Source of the DNA: Panulirus ornatus
Taxonomy: Eukaryota; Arthropoda; Malacostraca; Decapoda; Palinuridae
Direction of reading: 5' to 3'
Assembly: GCF_036320965.1 (NCBI RefSeq)
Contig: NC_092258.1
Span: forward strand, 1,336,001-1,400,000
Length of the DNA: 64,000 nt
Shown here: positions 25,301-40,982 of the stretch, piece by piece
Layout of the letters: every line of letters starts with the position of its first letter
How positions within the stretch are numbered: the first letter of the stretch is position 1
Program-made: the position numbers and the translations under genes
Notes under the pieces: generated by a model
What the model was told of the DNA's origin: nothing
What the model saw: only the letters and a program-made list of their open reading frames with translations
The model's database searches: none

Positions 25301-28300
25301 AAAATATTGGGGAGAGGACCCAGGTGTGAGAGGGATGGAACATGCTTAGGAAATGTGTTCAGGTAGGGTAGACAAGAAACTTTTCTGTTTTGGCTATCCA
25401 TAGGAGAGGAATTCCAGAGGAATAGAGATTGCAAAGGCATGCAAAGAACACCCAACAGTGCTTCTCATCAAAATGTGTGATATTAGGTTAGGTAAGCTAT
25501 TTTCTGCAGTTAAAATGGGCATGGAAGTCCATCATCTAAATCCTAATGGCACTTTGTTGATGGGAGGAGATTATTATCATGCAAAAACAATTACCTCTAA
25601 TCTTTCCACAGGAAAAATGTAACTAACCACCAGTCATCAATCTGACTATAACTTCATCCTGGTTAAGGGTCAATACATCAGGAATATTTCATTTATCTCT
25701 TATTCTGAAAAGATAATAGAAAAAAGACCACTAAAGGCAAATGTCACGATCAACAGTATTAACCCATTCATGGCCACCCCCTTGAGGTGGGAACAGGTGT
25801 CAAGAGATATTGACAGATAGAATTTACACAATGAGATAATTTGACACTTGCTGGCTGTGCTATTGTAAGCAATGTGGAGTATTCTTACGTCAACAGAAAT
25901 TGCCACCAAACCTCTGGTATATTTTCGACCTAAGCACTTTATTGCAAAAATGATGGGATTTATGGAACATATTATGACCAGAATTAATTCAAACATCTTA
26001 AGTGAATGACTTGAAGTAACTCCCACATATGTTTTCTATTCATCAAAAAAACCATCAAATGGTGGATGTTACAAACAAAAATTGACTGAATTAACCATAT
26101 CAGTTGTGAAGTTGTTTGATGTGCTGGTGCATACCTGAAGAGAACTAAACACTCTTTCTGTCTACATTATAATTAACTCCATTCCTATCTAAAAAGGTGG
26201 ATCAAGGGCTAAAAGTATTTTTCATCCATCTGAGGCATACAGATTGTGAAAGGAGAGAATGTTATCTTGGAGAACAAAAATGGGTATATTTGAAGGAATA
26301 GCAGTTCCAACAATGTTATATGGTTGTGAAGCATGGGCTATAGATAGGGTTGTACGGAGTAGGGTGGATGTGTTGGAAATGAAATGATTGAGAACAATAT
26401 GTGGTGTGAGGGGGTTTGGTTGAGTAAGTAATGAAAGGGTAAGAGAGATGTGTGGACATAAAAAGAGTGTGGTTGAGAGAGGAGAAGAGGGTATGTTGAA
26501 ATGGTTTGGACATATGCAGAGAATGAGTGAGGAAATATTGACAAATGTGTCACAGGTGGAGGGAAGAAGGAGAAGTGGGAGACCAAACTGGAGGTGGAAG
26601 GATGGAGTGAAAAAGATTTTGAGCGATCGGGGCCTGAACATACAGGAGGGTGAAAGGCGTGCAAGGATAGAGTGAATTGGAGCAATGTGGTATACTAGGA
26701 TGGACGTGCTGTCAATGGATTGAACCAGGGTATGTGAAGCGTCTGGGGTAAACCATGGAAAGGTCTGTGGGGCCTGGATGTGGAAAGGGAACTGTGGTTT
26801 CGGTGCATTACACATAACAGCTAGAGACTGAGTGTGAATGAATGTGGGCTTTTCTGACTGTTCCTGGTGCTGCCTCGCTGGGTGTGTGTGTGTGTGTGTG
26901 TGTGCTATTTCGTGTGTGGCGTGCTGGTGTCGGGAATGGATGAAGGCAACAAGTATGGATATGTACATGTGTATATATGTATATGTCTTTGTATATGTAT
27001 GTATATGTGCATGTGTGGGCATTTATCTATATACATGTGTATGTGGGTGGGTTGGGTTATTCCTCGTCTGTTTCTTTGTGCTACTTCACAAACGCAGGAG
27101 ACAGTGATTAAGCATAATAAATAATAAATATATATATGTGGGTATATGAGTGGATGGCTCATTCTTTGTCTGTTTCCTGGCGCTACATCGCTGATGTAGG
27201 AAACAGTGATTAAGTACAATAAACAAAATAAATAAGGCTACAGCATAAACCTCAACATATTTCAGTGTCAGAGATTTGAATTATGAATATACTAAACAGT
27301 TTTTCATAATTAGTGTAATTCTAAGACTGATCTAGAGTTTGCAAACAGAAAATCAACAAGGCCAACATCTATATAAATGGCCTACCTTTCATATTCTTAA
27401 CAGAAAAATCAAACTTTTCTGTCTCAGGAGGAAGTCCTGTCTCTTCATAGTATCGAATGAGATCATTTTTACAGCGAATCTTCTTCCCCTCAGGCCTGAA
27501 CAAATATGATAAATATGCATTATAAAAAAAGAGGGTAAAATCTATTAAAGAAAATAAAATACAAAGTGCATTAATAATCTTATACATAAGCTTATGAGTT
27601 TTATAAATATGGATTTAAACAGAATGTCATAAGAACTTGGATAACTGTATATCAATACCATGGAAGAAATATACTGCAATATGGTCAGGGAACAGATCTT
27701 TCCCATGTGTAAATCTTAACTAACTGGCTTGTACTTTCCAGATTTCGACAAGTGGGCAGGAACCTCAAAACATTAAGAGGTCATAATCAAAATCAACGAA
27801 AAGATTCTTAAGTAAATCATCTAAGGTGATTGGATGTAAACAACCCTTCCCTTCCCTTGGTGTACTCTGCCAACTGTGAGCTCTTAGGGCTGTAATACAA
27901 TCACTCTACATTTGCTCAAGAGGCAAAACACTCATATGAGTAATCAAATTTCAAACTAACTGAATTTTTCATATTAGATGAAGGAAAACTGATGAATATA
28001 AAGAAAATATTGAAGAAATTAATTCGAGCTCGTAGATGTTTGCAGACCAGACTCTAAAAAAAGGCTATTGGAAGAGGGAAAGATAAGAAAGGAAGAGAAT
28101 CCCACAGCTTCAAATTCTGAGGAAAGGAGTGGGCAGCATAAGTCAATCCTCATAAAAGTTAGTTTTTATACAGAAACTATGGAAAGCAACAGCCTGTCAT
28201 CTGAAGTATGGGTCCAGTGCTGTAAAGTGCTTTAAAATCTAATAGAAGGAAATGAGAGATATTTAGAAAGAGACATAGATAGAAATAGCCCTTAGTAAAG

Positions 28301-31300
28301 CGTTATCTAGCCAGGTTATTGCCTTCCTGTTATTGAAATGCTACAAAAATCTGAATAAAGAGAGGAAATATGCTCAGCGTAAGGAAAAGAATGAGAGATG
28401 AGTCAGAAAGTAGGAAGGGGAGGAGTGGTAGAGTTGAAACATGTAGAGTGCCATCATCGGCACTAGAGGGAACAGAGTTAGAGGCTGAAGAAAGAAAATA
28501 ATTTAAAATGAACAGAAAGTGAATAGGCAATAGGACAAAATCATGAAGGACAACACCATTGACAAGATAAAAGGGAGAGGTTGCTCTTTCAATGATTATC
28601 ACATATGGAAAGGCTACAAAAAAAACAATGAATTGTAAAACTGGGAGCAACAAGCCAACGAAGGAGGGAAATTTTGAAAGCAATGCCTTATACCACACAC
28701 TGTCAAATGCTATGTAGATTTTTATGGCAACAAAGATTAATTAAAATCCTGAAAGATGAGGATCTGAGATATCACCAAAAGATTTTGCACCACAAAAGCT
28801 ATCTTGGTGATCTTAAATCAGAAAATGAGAAAGTGAGGGCTATGAAAAGTTCAAAGACTATGGGGACTGAAAAAGTGAAAGCTTTGGAGATTAGTTGCAT
28901 GAGAAGAACAGCATCCTTTCTTCGGGACAGTCTGCACCACGACATGCCTCCAAGAAGAAGAAACGATGAACACACGTTATATGTTCAACTTAAATGCAGC
29001 CCAACTTGTGATATTCCTGTACAACTTATGAATGATTATAGAAGTTCTCCTAACTTTCTTGTCATCATCTCTCGTGCAAGATCTCAAAGATTTCTCATAT
29101 AGGTTAGTCTGGCCACAAGCACATTTTCATTTTGTTTCCTTGAGACAACAAGGATGTGTTCTTCCTTTGCTTTTTAGGCAAGTTCTCTTTGTGTTCTTCC
29201 TTTGCTTTTTAGGCAAGTTCTCTTTGTAGCAAGATATATATATCAGTTGATAATGGCTCTACGGTGATCCCCAGCTGAATGTTTGAAGCTCCAAAGTTTA
29301 AGATCACACAGTTCTGTTCATCATCAAGGTTTACTGCTTTAAGTCCATATTCTTTATGTTGTCCTTCAATCTGCTTTTCACGTAATCCTTTCAAAAGCTC
29401 CTTTGTCTACTTTTATTTACTTGTGGCAAGAAAATTATGGCTATCAATGGTCTCATTTAGGTCCCATTCATGTGGACAGACTAATTCATTACATCTATCC
29501 TGAAAAATTTTAGTGAAATAAAAAATTCATTAAAGTTTTGATGCTACCCCAGTAAATTACACGGAAAAGGTTCTGCAAGATGTATTCAAGACTTACGCAA
29601 TATAAAACATGTCCCACTTGCCCGCAGTTGTCCCATGAGTGCGGCGGGTGCAACACTTCTTCCAGCCATCTTCTAGCTCAACAGTCACATGGTTAGAGGC
29701 TGAAAAACATGGATTGAGAAAAGTTAACAATTCTGTCTAATATCAAAAGCAGTGACACTGAAAATTCATTAAACCTAATCATCAAATAAATTCATTCAGT
29801 TTATATTTCTCCTGATTCTAGAACTTAAGAACACTTGTCCTTGCTAAACCTCTCATACAGGATCTGCAATATGAAAATCTACAGTCTAAAACATCCATTA
29901 CGTAAATGACTGAGGAGGGAAATACACATTAATAATTTGTAAAAATTCCAATAAATAAAGCAGTTTGATTTATATGAATAATGTATACATATGTATATAA
30001 ATGATGAAACACATATCATTCGAAAATAGAAAATTTTAATTATAACAAATGTATATAAATGACGAAACACATATCATTTGAAAATGGTAAATCATAACAT
30101 AACTAACTGTTAAATGTGCATACATTATGATGTAAAGAGAGGAACATCATATGTTTGGAAGAATCACAGTCTGAACATTTATTCACTTGGAATTCATGAA
30201 AGTAAAGTTTCATTATTCTGACACATAAACATATAATTTTTTTCACAACAAAAAAGATCTGTTGATTCAAAAGGCAAAAACATATTGTTTTCATATTCAC
30301 TGAAAAGTGCCACACTGGGGTACACAATGATTCTGCTGTAGTCAATGGTTTAATACTATACTTATTCCATCTTCAATAACTAAACTATGGATAATAGCTT
30401 ACACTGCATTGGCATGGGACTATCACAAGCCCCACTTTCAGGTGTCTCAGAGGAGGCTGGACCCTCAGTTTGCTTTAGTAATGGTCCTTCTTCCTCAGTC
30501 CCACATAACGAGTCTCTACTTTTTTTTTTAGAGACTGATGTTTTTCTGGTATGAATAGAACGAGTTGAATGTTGATATCTTGGGGATGACGATATGGTGC
30601 GAGAAGATTGTGGGCATTTGGGGGATGTTGGAGTATCTTCTTTCTTTCCATGAAACTGGATAAAATAAAAGAAAGCTCAAACTAACGGTGATAACTGCCA
30701 CTATAATGACACAATATCATTTACAGGGGATACAAAAAATCAATGACCAGATAAGGGTTCCTTTCAGAATTAAACAGACCATATTTGATTATAAAGATTA
30801 TACTTGACAGTTTGAGACTGGATGTGAACAAATAAAGCCATTCTTCATCTATTCTTGATGCCACCTCGCAAACTGTAAAATGGCATTAAGTATGCAAAAA
30901 GAAATCAACAGACAAAAATTACAATTTAAAAGAAGTTTGCATAATGCAAAGCATGAATTAAAGTTTAAAAAAATCCAATGAGGCTAAAGAAAGTCAATAA
31001 TGAAATGGAATCTATTAATCATAATAAATAAATGAATACTTGATTGCCTCTTCCTGCGTCATCAAGGTAGCGCCAGGAAACGGACAAAGAATGGCCCATC
31101 CACTCAAATACATAGATATATTTATAGATATATATCAGCTACCTCGCTAATGCAGGAAATGGCGAATAGTATGAAAAAAAAAAAAGATAATTTTTTTCAT
31201 ACTATTCGCCATTTCCCATGTTAGCGAGGTAGCGTTAAGAATGGAGGACTGAGCCTTTGAGGGAATATCCTCACTTAGCCCCCTTCTCTGTTCCTTCTTT

Positions 31301-34300
31301 TGGAAGATTAAAAACGAGAGGGGAGGATTTCCAGGCCCCTGCTTCCTCCCCTTTTAATCACCTTCTATGACACGTAGGGAATATGTGGGAAGTATTCTTT
31401 CTCCCTTATCCCCAGGGATATTATAATGTTCATCTATTTTATCATATTTTGTCGCTCTCTCCTGCATTAGCAAGGTAGCGCAAGGAAACATGTTAGAATG
31501 GCCCAACCCACCCACATACACATGTATATACATAAACGCCTACACACGCACATATACACACCAATACATTTCAAAGTATACATAAATATACATACACAGG
31601 ATAAAACAACAATGGCCACATTCGTTCACACTCAGTCTCTAGCTGTCATATGTAATGCACTGAAACCACAGCTCCCTTTCCACATCCAGGCCCCACAAAA
31701 CTTTCCATGGTTTACTCCAGACGCTTCGCATGCCCTGGTTCATTCCACTGACAGCACGTCAACCCTGGTATATCACATCATTCCAATTCACTCTATTCCT
31801 TGTACACCTTTAACCCTCCTGTATGTTCAGGCCCCGATCGCTCAAATTCTTTTTCACTCCATCCTTCCACCTTCAATTTGGTCTCCCACTTCTCCTCATT
31901 CCCTCCACCTCTGACACATATATCCTCTTTGTCAAACTTTCTTCACTCATTCTCTCCATGTGACCAAACCATTTCAAAACATCCTCTTCTACTCTCCCAA
32001 CTACACTCTTTTTTATTACCACAAATCTCTCTTACCGTTTCATTACTTACTCGATCAAACTGCCTCACACCACATATTGTCCTCAAACATCTCATTTCCA
32101 TCACATCCACCCTCATCCGCACAACCCTATCTATAGCTCATGCCTTGCAACCATATAACATTGTTGGAACCACTATTCCTTCAAACATACCCATTTTTGT
32201 TCTCTGAGATAACATTCCTGCCTTCCACATATCCTTCAATGCTCCCAGAACCTTCGCCCCCTTCCCCACCCTGTGACTCACTTCTGCTTCCATGGTTCCA
32301 TCTGCTGCCAAATCCACTCCCAGATGTCTAAAACACTTCACTTCCTCTAGTTTTTCTCCATTCAAACTTACCTCCCAATTGACTTGTCCCTCAACCATAC
32401 TGAACCTAATAACATTGCTCTTATTCACATTTACTCTCAGCTTTCTTCTTTCACACACTTTACCAAACTCAGTCACTGGCTTCTGCAGTTTCTCACCTGA
32501 ATCAGCCATCAGCGCTGTATCATCAGCGAACAACAACTGACTCTTCCAAAGCCTTCTCATCCACAACAAACTGCATACTTGCCCCTCTCTCCAAAACTCT
32601 TGCATTCACCTCCCTAACAACCCCATCCATAAACAAATTAAACAACCATGGAGACATCATGCATCCCTGCTGCAAACTGACATTCACTGGGAACCAATCA
32701 CTTTCCTCTCTTCCTACTCGTACATATGCCTTACATCCTTGATAACAACTCTTCACTGCTTCTGGCAACTTATTTGTACACCATATACTCTTAATACCTT
32801 CCACAGAGCATCTCTATCACCTCTATCACATGCCTTCTCCAGATCCATAAATGCTACATACAAATCCATTCGTTTTTCTACGTATTTCTCACATACATTC
32901 TTCAAAGCAAACACCTGATCCACACATCTTCTACTACTTCTGAAACCACACTGCTCTTCCCCAATCTGATGCTATGTACATGCCTCCACCCTCTTAATCA
33001 ATACCCTCCATACAATTTCCCAGGAATACTCAACAAGCTTATATCTCTGTAATACGAACATTCACCTTTATCCCCTTTGCCTTTGTACAATAGCACTATA
33101 CATGATAAAAGTATAGAATCATTATTCTTAAATACCAATATGCCTAACTCACCGATACACAAAGTAAAGGCTTTCAGTTTCAGAAAAGGCAAATCCTAAC
33201 ATAAAACACTTCAACTATTCCTTACCTCATATTTGCGCTTCTTTTTCAGTGACTGGAAGAGCTCTTCAACGGCAGCTTTTCTCTTTGGTTTTCTCTTCTG
33301 GTCAATTATTTCTACATCAAATATACTTTTCTTAATTGGAGTTGTTGTCTCTATCTCTAGGAGTTCCTCAGCTGAAATGTCATAATTATCTGTGCCTGAG
33401 AAAATGAGTTTTAATTCTGGAAAATCCTTATTTCAATCTTAGTCAGATCATACCATGGATACAGCTGCTCTAGGGCTTCCCATTCAGTTTTATCAGGCTA
33501 TATGATTATTCAGAAATCTGCCCTACAATACAGCATGGTGGCCTCAATTATTACCAATAACAACTATTTGCAGATGGTTAGCCAACAACACACTACATAA
33601 ACAAAAGTCTGTCACAGTGAAATATTTGCCATGACATGGAACCATCTATCTCATGGTTACCATCAGAAGGCATTGGCCCTGGTTTAGCTAAGCAGCAGAT
33701 TGGATACACTTCTGTGGTGTAGCAGCTTTGAAGAATGTATGTGAGAAATACTTAGAAAAGCAAATGGATTTGTATGTAGCATTTATGGATCTAGAGAAGG
33801 CATATAATTGAGTTGATAGAGATGCTCTGTGGAAGGTATTAAGAATATATGGTGCGGGAGGCAAGTTGTTAGAAGCAGTGAAAAGTTTTTATCGAGGATG
33901 TAAGGCATGTGTTTGAGTAGGAAGAGAGGAAAGTAATTGGTTTTCAGTGAATGTCAGTTTGCGGCAGGGGTGTGTGATGTCTCCATGGTTGATTACTTAG
34001 TTTATGGATGGGGTTGTTAGGGAGGTGAATGCAAGACTTTTGGAGAGAGGGGCAAGTATGCAGTTTGTTGCGGATGAGAGAGCTTGGGAAGTGAGTCAGT
34101 TGTTGTTCGCTGATGATACAGTGCTGGTGGATGATTCAGGTGAGAAACTGCAGAAGCTGGTGACTGAAATTGGTAAAGTGTGTGAAAGAAAAAAGCTGAG
34201 AGTGAATGTGAATAAGAGCAAGGTAATTAGGTTTAGTATGGTTGAGGGACAAGTCAAGTGGGAGGTAAGTTTGAATGGAGAAAAACTGGAGGAAGTGAAG

Positions 34301-37300
34301 TGTTTTAGATATCTGGGAGTGGATTTGGCAGCAGATGGAACCATGGAAGCTGAAGTGAGTCACAGGGTGGGGGAGGGGGCGAAAGTTCTGGGAGCATTGA
34401 AAAATGTGTGGAAGGTGAGAACATTATCTCGGAAAGCAAAAATGGGTACGTTTGAAGGAATAGCAGCTCCAACAATGTTATGTGGTTGCGAGGCGTGGGC
34501 TATAGATAGAGTTGTGCGGATGAAGGTGGATGTGCTGGAAATGAGATGTTTGAGGACAATATGTGGTGTGAGGTGGTTTGATCGAGTAAGTAATGAAAGG
34601 GTAAGAGAAATGTGTGGTAATAAAAAGAGTTTGGTTGAGAGAGCAGAAGAGGGTGTTTTGAAATGGTTTGGTCACATGGAGAGAATGAGTGAGGAAAGAA
34701 TGACCAAGAGGATATATGTGTCAGAGGTGGAGGGAACCAGAAGTGAGAGACCAAATTGGAGGTGGAAAGATGGAGTGAAAAAGATGCTGAATAATTGGGG
34801 CCTGAACATGCAGGAGGGTGAAATGTGTGCAAGGAATAGAGGGAATTGGAATGATGTGGTATACCGGGGTCGACGTGCTGTCAATGGATTGAACTAGGGC
34901 ATGTGAAGCGTCTGGGGTAAACCATGGAAAGTTCTGAGGGGCCTGGATGTGGAAAGGGAGCTGTGGTTTCGGTGCATTATACATGACAGCTAGAAACTGA
35001 GTGTGAACGAATGTGGCCTTTGTTGACTTTTCCTACCACTACCTTGCACACATGCAGGGGTAGGGCATTGTTATTTCATGTGTGGCAGGGTAGTGATGGG
35101 AATGAATAAGGGCAGACAGTATGAATTATGTACATGTGTATATATGTATATGTCTGTGTGTGTGTATATATATACATATTATTATTTTTTTTTTTTGCCG
35201 CTGTCTCCCGCGTTTGCGAGGTAGCCCAAGGAAACAGACGAAAGAAATGGCCCAACCCACCCCCATACACATGTATATACATACACGTCCACACACGCAC
35301 ATATACATACCTACACAGCTTTCCATGGTTTACCCCAGACGCTTCACATGCCTTGATTCAATCCACTGACAGCACGTCAACCCCGGTATACCACATCGCT
35401 CCAATTCACTCTATTCCTTGCCCTCCTTTCACCCTCCTGCATGTTCAGGCCCCGATCACACAAAATCTTTTTCACTCCATCTTTCCACCTCCAATTTGGT
35501 CTCCCTCTTCTCCTCGTTCCCTCCACCTCCGACACATATATTCTCTTGGTCAATCTTTCCTCACTCATTCTCTCCATGTGCCCGAACCATTTCAAAATAC
35601 CCTCCTCTGCTCTCTCAACCATGCTCTTTTTATTTCCACACATCTCTCTTACCCTTACGTTACTTACTCGATCAAACCACCTCACACCACACAATGTCCT
35701 CAAACATCTCATTTCCAGCACATCCATCCTCTTGTGCACAACTCTATCCATAGCCCACGCCTCACAACCATATAACATTGTTGGAACCACTATTCCTTCA
35801 AACATACCCATTTTTGCTTTCCGAGATAATGTTCTCGACTTCCACACATTCTTCAAGGCTCCCAGAATTTTCGCCCCCTCCCCCACCCTATGATCCACTT
35901 CCGCTTCCATGGTTCCATCCGCTGCCAGATCCACTCCCAGATATCTAAAACACTTCACTTCCTCCAGTTTTTCTCCATTCAAACTCACCTCCCAATTGAC
36001 TTGACCCTCAACCCTACTGTACCTAATAACCTTGCTCTTATTCACATTTACTCTTAACTTTCTTCTTTCACACACTTTACCAAACTCAGTCACCAGCTTC
36101 TGCAGTTTCTCACATGAATCAGCCACCAGCGCTATATCATCAGCGAACAACAACTGACTCACTTCCCAAGCTCTCTCATCCCCAACAGACTTCATACTTG
36201 CCCCTCTTTCCAAAACTCTTGCATTCACCTCCCTAACAACCCCATCCATAAACAAATATATATATATACATATATAGCGTCAATGAGATGTCCTTGATTA
36301 GTACTCAATTAAGTTCAAAATGAGTCTTCTTTTGAGATAAAACCCTTCTTTTAATCCAACAGAGGACCAAGATACAATAGTTACAGCAGAGAACAGATAA
36401 TTTAATCCATTAAATGGGTATATGACCTACGAAATATAATGATGACAACGCCATCAATTTCTTTGTAAGTGTTGAAATCTCAAAGGTTTCAAGATTATGA
36501 GGTGATACAAGATTTTATGCACACTTGATGTCTTTCAGCAATGCTTAAGGAATTTTCATTTCAAGAGCTGGGAAAATATAGCTTTTAAGGACAGCATTTA
36601 AAGACCCAAAACCCATATTCTGAATCATTATATAGCCTTTGACTGAAATGAGCTCAAGCACATGATCTTGGTAGTCTGCAGAACGGAAACTTAAAGTCTT
36701 TGAACCAATATTAGATAACACTGATCTCAATAACCTAAATGACAAATATGATACATACTTTTCACGTAAAAGCAGTTGGGTAAAAGATTATAAAATGAAC
36801 AATGAAATTTGGAGAAAATTAATTCATCTAATAGTAAGAGAGCCAATTGCAAGTAGTCTATTACAACATGCCAATGCTGTTTGGATTGATGGATATTCTT
36901 TAGATACATATACTGTCAGTTTCTCTTCACTAATCCCCTCCATGTCTTGAAACCATTACAACATACCCCATATAGCTATCTCAGTCATACTTAGCTTACT
37001 AACACACCTCTCTTTTATGATCTTATTACTTTCCCTCCTCATAGCCACCCTCTTTCATACATTTTTAATCAGGGTCTGTTACTCAAATTCACACATGCAG
37101 ATTGGGATTATCAAGCATATTCATGGCCCTCAAAGACACTGATATCTCTTTCCACACATTTCTCAATGCACCCAGGACTATTGTCCCCTTGTCCACTGTA
37201 TGATTCACTTCAACTCCTTAGATACATCTGCTGCCATGTCCATTCCTAGGTGTCTAAAACCCTACACTCTCTCCAGGTTCTCTCCATTTGAACCATATGT

Positions 37301-40300
37301 CTCTCCCCCCAACTAAACTTCACATTGCTTCTCAGGTTAATGATATCAATTGCCCTTTTTTACCTATCTGTGTGCTGGAAACCTAAAATATCACATCTGA
37401 AAATAAGAAAGAAACAAATGCTTCTCTGTGCAGACTCCTCACATATCCCTTACTCAATTTCTTACCATTAGTCTAACACATAATGAAGAAGAACCAAACA
37501 AGCACTCGATAACATGTGCTCCAGCATATCTACAAAGGTAAGTATCACACACCCTTAATGGTATCAACACAGTGTTGATCTGGTTCTGGACTTGATGATC
37601 TTGAATCTGTGGAACTAGCAGTGGTAGCAGCAGGTGACAGTAGCATCAGTTCCTCATCATCTGGTCCTAAATGCTTGCAAGGGCTGCTACTGCTACTGGA
37701 ATCATCCAGACCTCCATCTACCTCATTTAATCCTCGAGGAGACTGTTAAACATATTTCTGAGGTTACATCTATAAGGCTTTTACTAAAGATACAAAGCCA
37801 TGTACATATATACACATGTACATATTCATACTTGCTTACCTACATCCATGCCCTGATACACACATGCCCTGATTCAATCCACTGACAGCACGTCAACCTC
37901 GGTATACCACATCGATCCAATTCACTCTATTCCTTGCCCGCCTTTCACCCCTGCATGTTCAGGCCCCGATCACTCAAAATCTTTATCATTCCATCTTTCC
38001 ACCTCCAATTTGGTCTCCCACTTCTCCTCGTTCCCTCCACCTCCAACACATATATCCTCTTGGTCAATCTTTCCTCACTCATTTTCTCCATGTGCCCAAA
38101 CCATTTCAAAACACCCTCTTCTGCTCTCTCAACCACGCTCTTTTTATTTCCACACATCTCTCTTACCCTTACATTACTTACTCGATCAAAACACCTCACA
38201 CCACACATTGTCCTCAAACATCTCATTTCCAGCACATCCACCCTCCTGTGCACAACTCTATCCATAGCCCACGCCTCGCAACCATACAACATTGTTGGAA
38301 CCACTATTCCTTCAAACATACCCATTTTTGCTTTCCGAGATAATGTTCTCGACTTCCACACATTCTTCAAGGCTCCCAGGATTTTCGCCCCCTCCCCACC
38401 CTATGATTCACTTCTACTTCCATGGTTCCATCTGCTGCCAGATCCACACCCAGATATCTAAAACACTTTACTTCCTCCAGTTTATCTCCATTCAAACTTA
38501 CCTCCCAATTGACTTGACCCTCAACCCTACTGTACCTAATAACCTTGCTCTTATTCACATTTACTCTTAACTTTCTTCTTTCACACACTTTACCAAACTC
38601 AGTCACCAGCTTCTGCAGTTTCTCACATGAATCAGCCACCAGCACTGTATCATCAGTGAACAACAACTGACTCACTTCCCAAGCTCTCTCATCCACAACA
38701 GACTTCATACTTGCCCCTCTTTCCAAACCTCTTGCATTCACCTCCCTAACAACCCCATCCATAAACAAATTAAACAACCATGGAGACATCACACACCTCT
38801 GCCGCAAACCTACATTCACTGAGAACCAATCACTTTCCTCTATTCCTACACATACACATGCCTTACATCCTCGATAAAAACTTTTCACTGCTTCTAACAA
38901 CTTGCCTCCCACACCATATATTCTTAATACCTTCCACAGAGCATCTCTATAATACCCTCCCATACAATTTGCCAGGAATACTCAACAAACTTATACCTCT
39001 GTAATTTGAGCACTCACTCTTATCCCCTTTGCCTTTGTACAATGGCACTATGCACGCATTCTGCCAATCCTCAGGCACCTCACCATGAGTCATAAATACA
39101 TTAAATAACCTTACCAACCAGTCAACAATACAGTCACCCCCTTTTTTAATAAATTCCACTGCAATACCATCCAAACCTGCTGCCTTGCCGGCTTTCATCT
39201 TCCGCAAAGCTTTTACTACCTCTTCTCTGTTTACCAAATCATTTTCCCTAACCCTCTCACTTTGCACACCACCTCGACCAAAACACCCTATATCTGCCAC
39301 TCTATCATCAAACACATTCAACAAACCTTCAAAATACTCACTCCATCTCCTTCTCACATCACCACTACTTGTTATCACCTCCCCATTTGCGCCCTTCACT
39401 GAAGTTCCCATTTGCTCCCTTGTCTTACGCACTTTATTTACCTCCTTCCAGAACATCTTTTTATTCTCCCTAAAATTTAATGATACTCTCTCACCCCAAC
39501 TCTCATTTGCCCTCTTTTTCACCTCTTGCACCTTTCTCTTGACCTCCTGTCTCTTTCTTTTATACATCTCCCACTCAATTGCATTTTTTCCCTGCAAAAA
39601 TCGTCCAAATGCCTCTCTCTTCTCTTTCACTAATAATCTTACTTCTTCATCCTACCACTCACAACCCTTTCTAATCAACCCACCTCCCACTCTTCTCATG
39701 CCACAAGCATCTTTTGCGCAATCCATCACTGATTCCCTAAATACATCCCATTCCTCCCCCACTCCCCTTACTTCCATTGTTCTCACCTTTTTCCATTCTG
39801 TACTCAGTCTCTCCTGGTACTTCCTCACACAAGTCTCCTTCCCAAGCTCACTTACTCTCACCACCCTCTTCACCCCAACATTCACTCTTCTTTTCTGAAA
39901 ACCCATACAAATCTTCACCTTAGCCTCCACAAGATAATGATCAGACATCCCTCCAGTTGCACCTCTCAGCACATTAACATCCAAAAGTCTCTCTTTCGTG
40001 CGCCTGTCAATTAACACGTATTCCAATAACGCTCTCTGGCCATTTCTCCTACTTACATACGTATACTTATGTATATCTCGCTTTTTAAACCAGGTATTCC
40101 CAATCACCAGTCCTTTTTCAGCACATAAATCTACAAGCTCTTCACCATTTCCATTTACAACACTGAACACCCCATGTATACCAATTACTTCCTCAACTGC
40201 CACATTACTCACCTTTGCATTCAAATCACCCATCACTATAACCCGGTCTCGTGCATCAAAACCACTAACACACTCATTCAGCTGCTCCCAAAACACTTGC

Positions 40301-40900
40301 CTAATGATATATAAAAGAAAACATTCAGACATACAACCTGAGTTACTGAGGTAATTCATAGAGTAAATTTTTCCTGATGCATGAGTTCATTCAAAATTTC
40401 TTTAAAATCAAATATTAATAGATCAGCATCAATTCCATATAGCCACCAGTTATCTCCCTCAGAAGTATAAAATTTTCTGAATTCTGTGAGTGGTAACTAC
40501 AAAGGAGATGCAAATTATATATGTCCATTAACATATAAAACAACATAAAGACAAACATACAGAAAGAGACATGTCCAGCATGACAATTGTATGAAGTTGT
40601 AACTGTGGAAATAAAATTCACAGTACCTTTGGCTCAACCTTTGTAAGAGCTCCGGAGCGGACAACCTTTGTCACACCATCAAAAAACAGGACCTCATATT
40701 GATCTGAAAATATTTTAAATGTTACCTAAAAGTTATGTTCTGTCATTTCTTCAAAAATATAAACCAGAGTAATGCTATTTCTTCCATCAATTCTTACTGT
40801 CAGCAGTATAATCTTATTTCTAAAACTATCAATGAATTTCCAAAGTTGAGGATTAGCTGCTGCACTGCTTCATTTTTTTACTCAAGTTATGGTCCGAGCT

Positions 40901-40982
<82 letters not shown>

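Noticed and set aside
28674..29102. 142-codon plus-strand ORF
   Set aside because: Its start overlaps the reverse strand of a Jockey-like LINE and the rest has no recognisable motif or splice context.
31137..31425. Possible CRISPR-like or palindromic array
   Set aside because: Repeats are transposon tails in inverted orientation with no regular spacers; the genome is eukaryotic.
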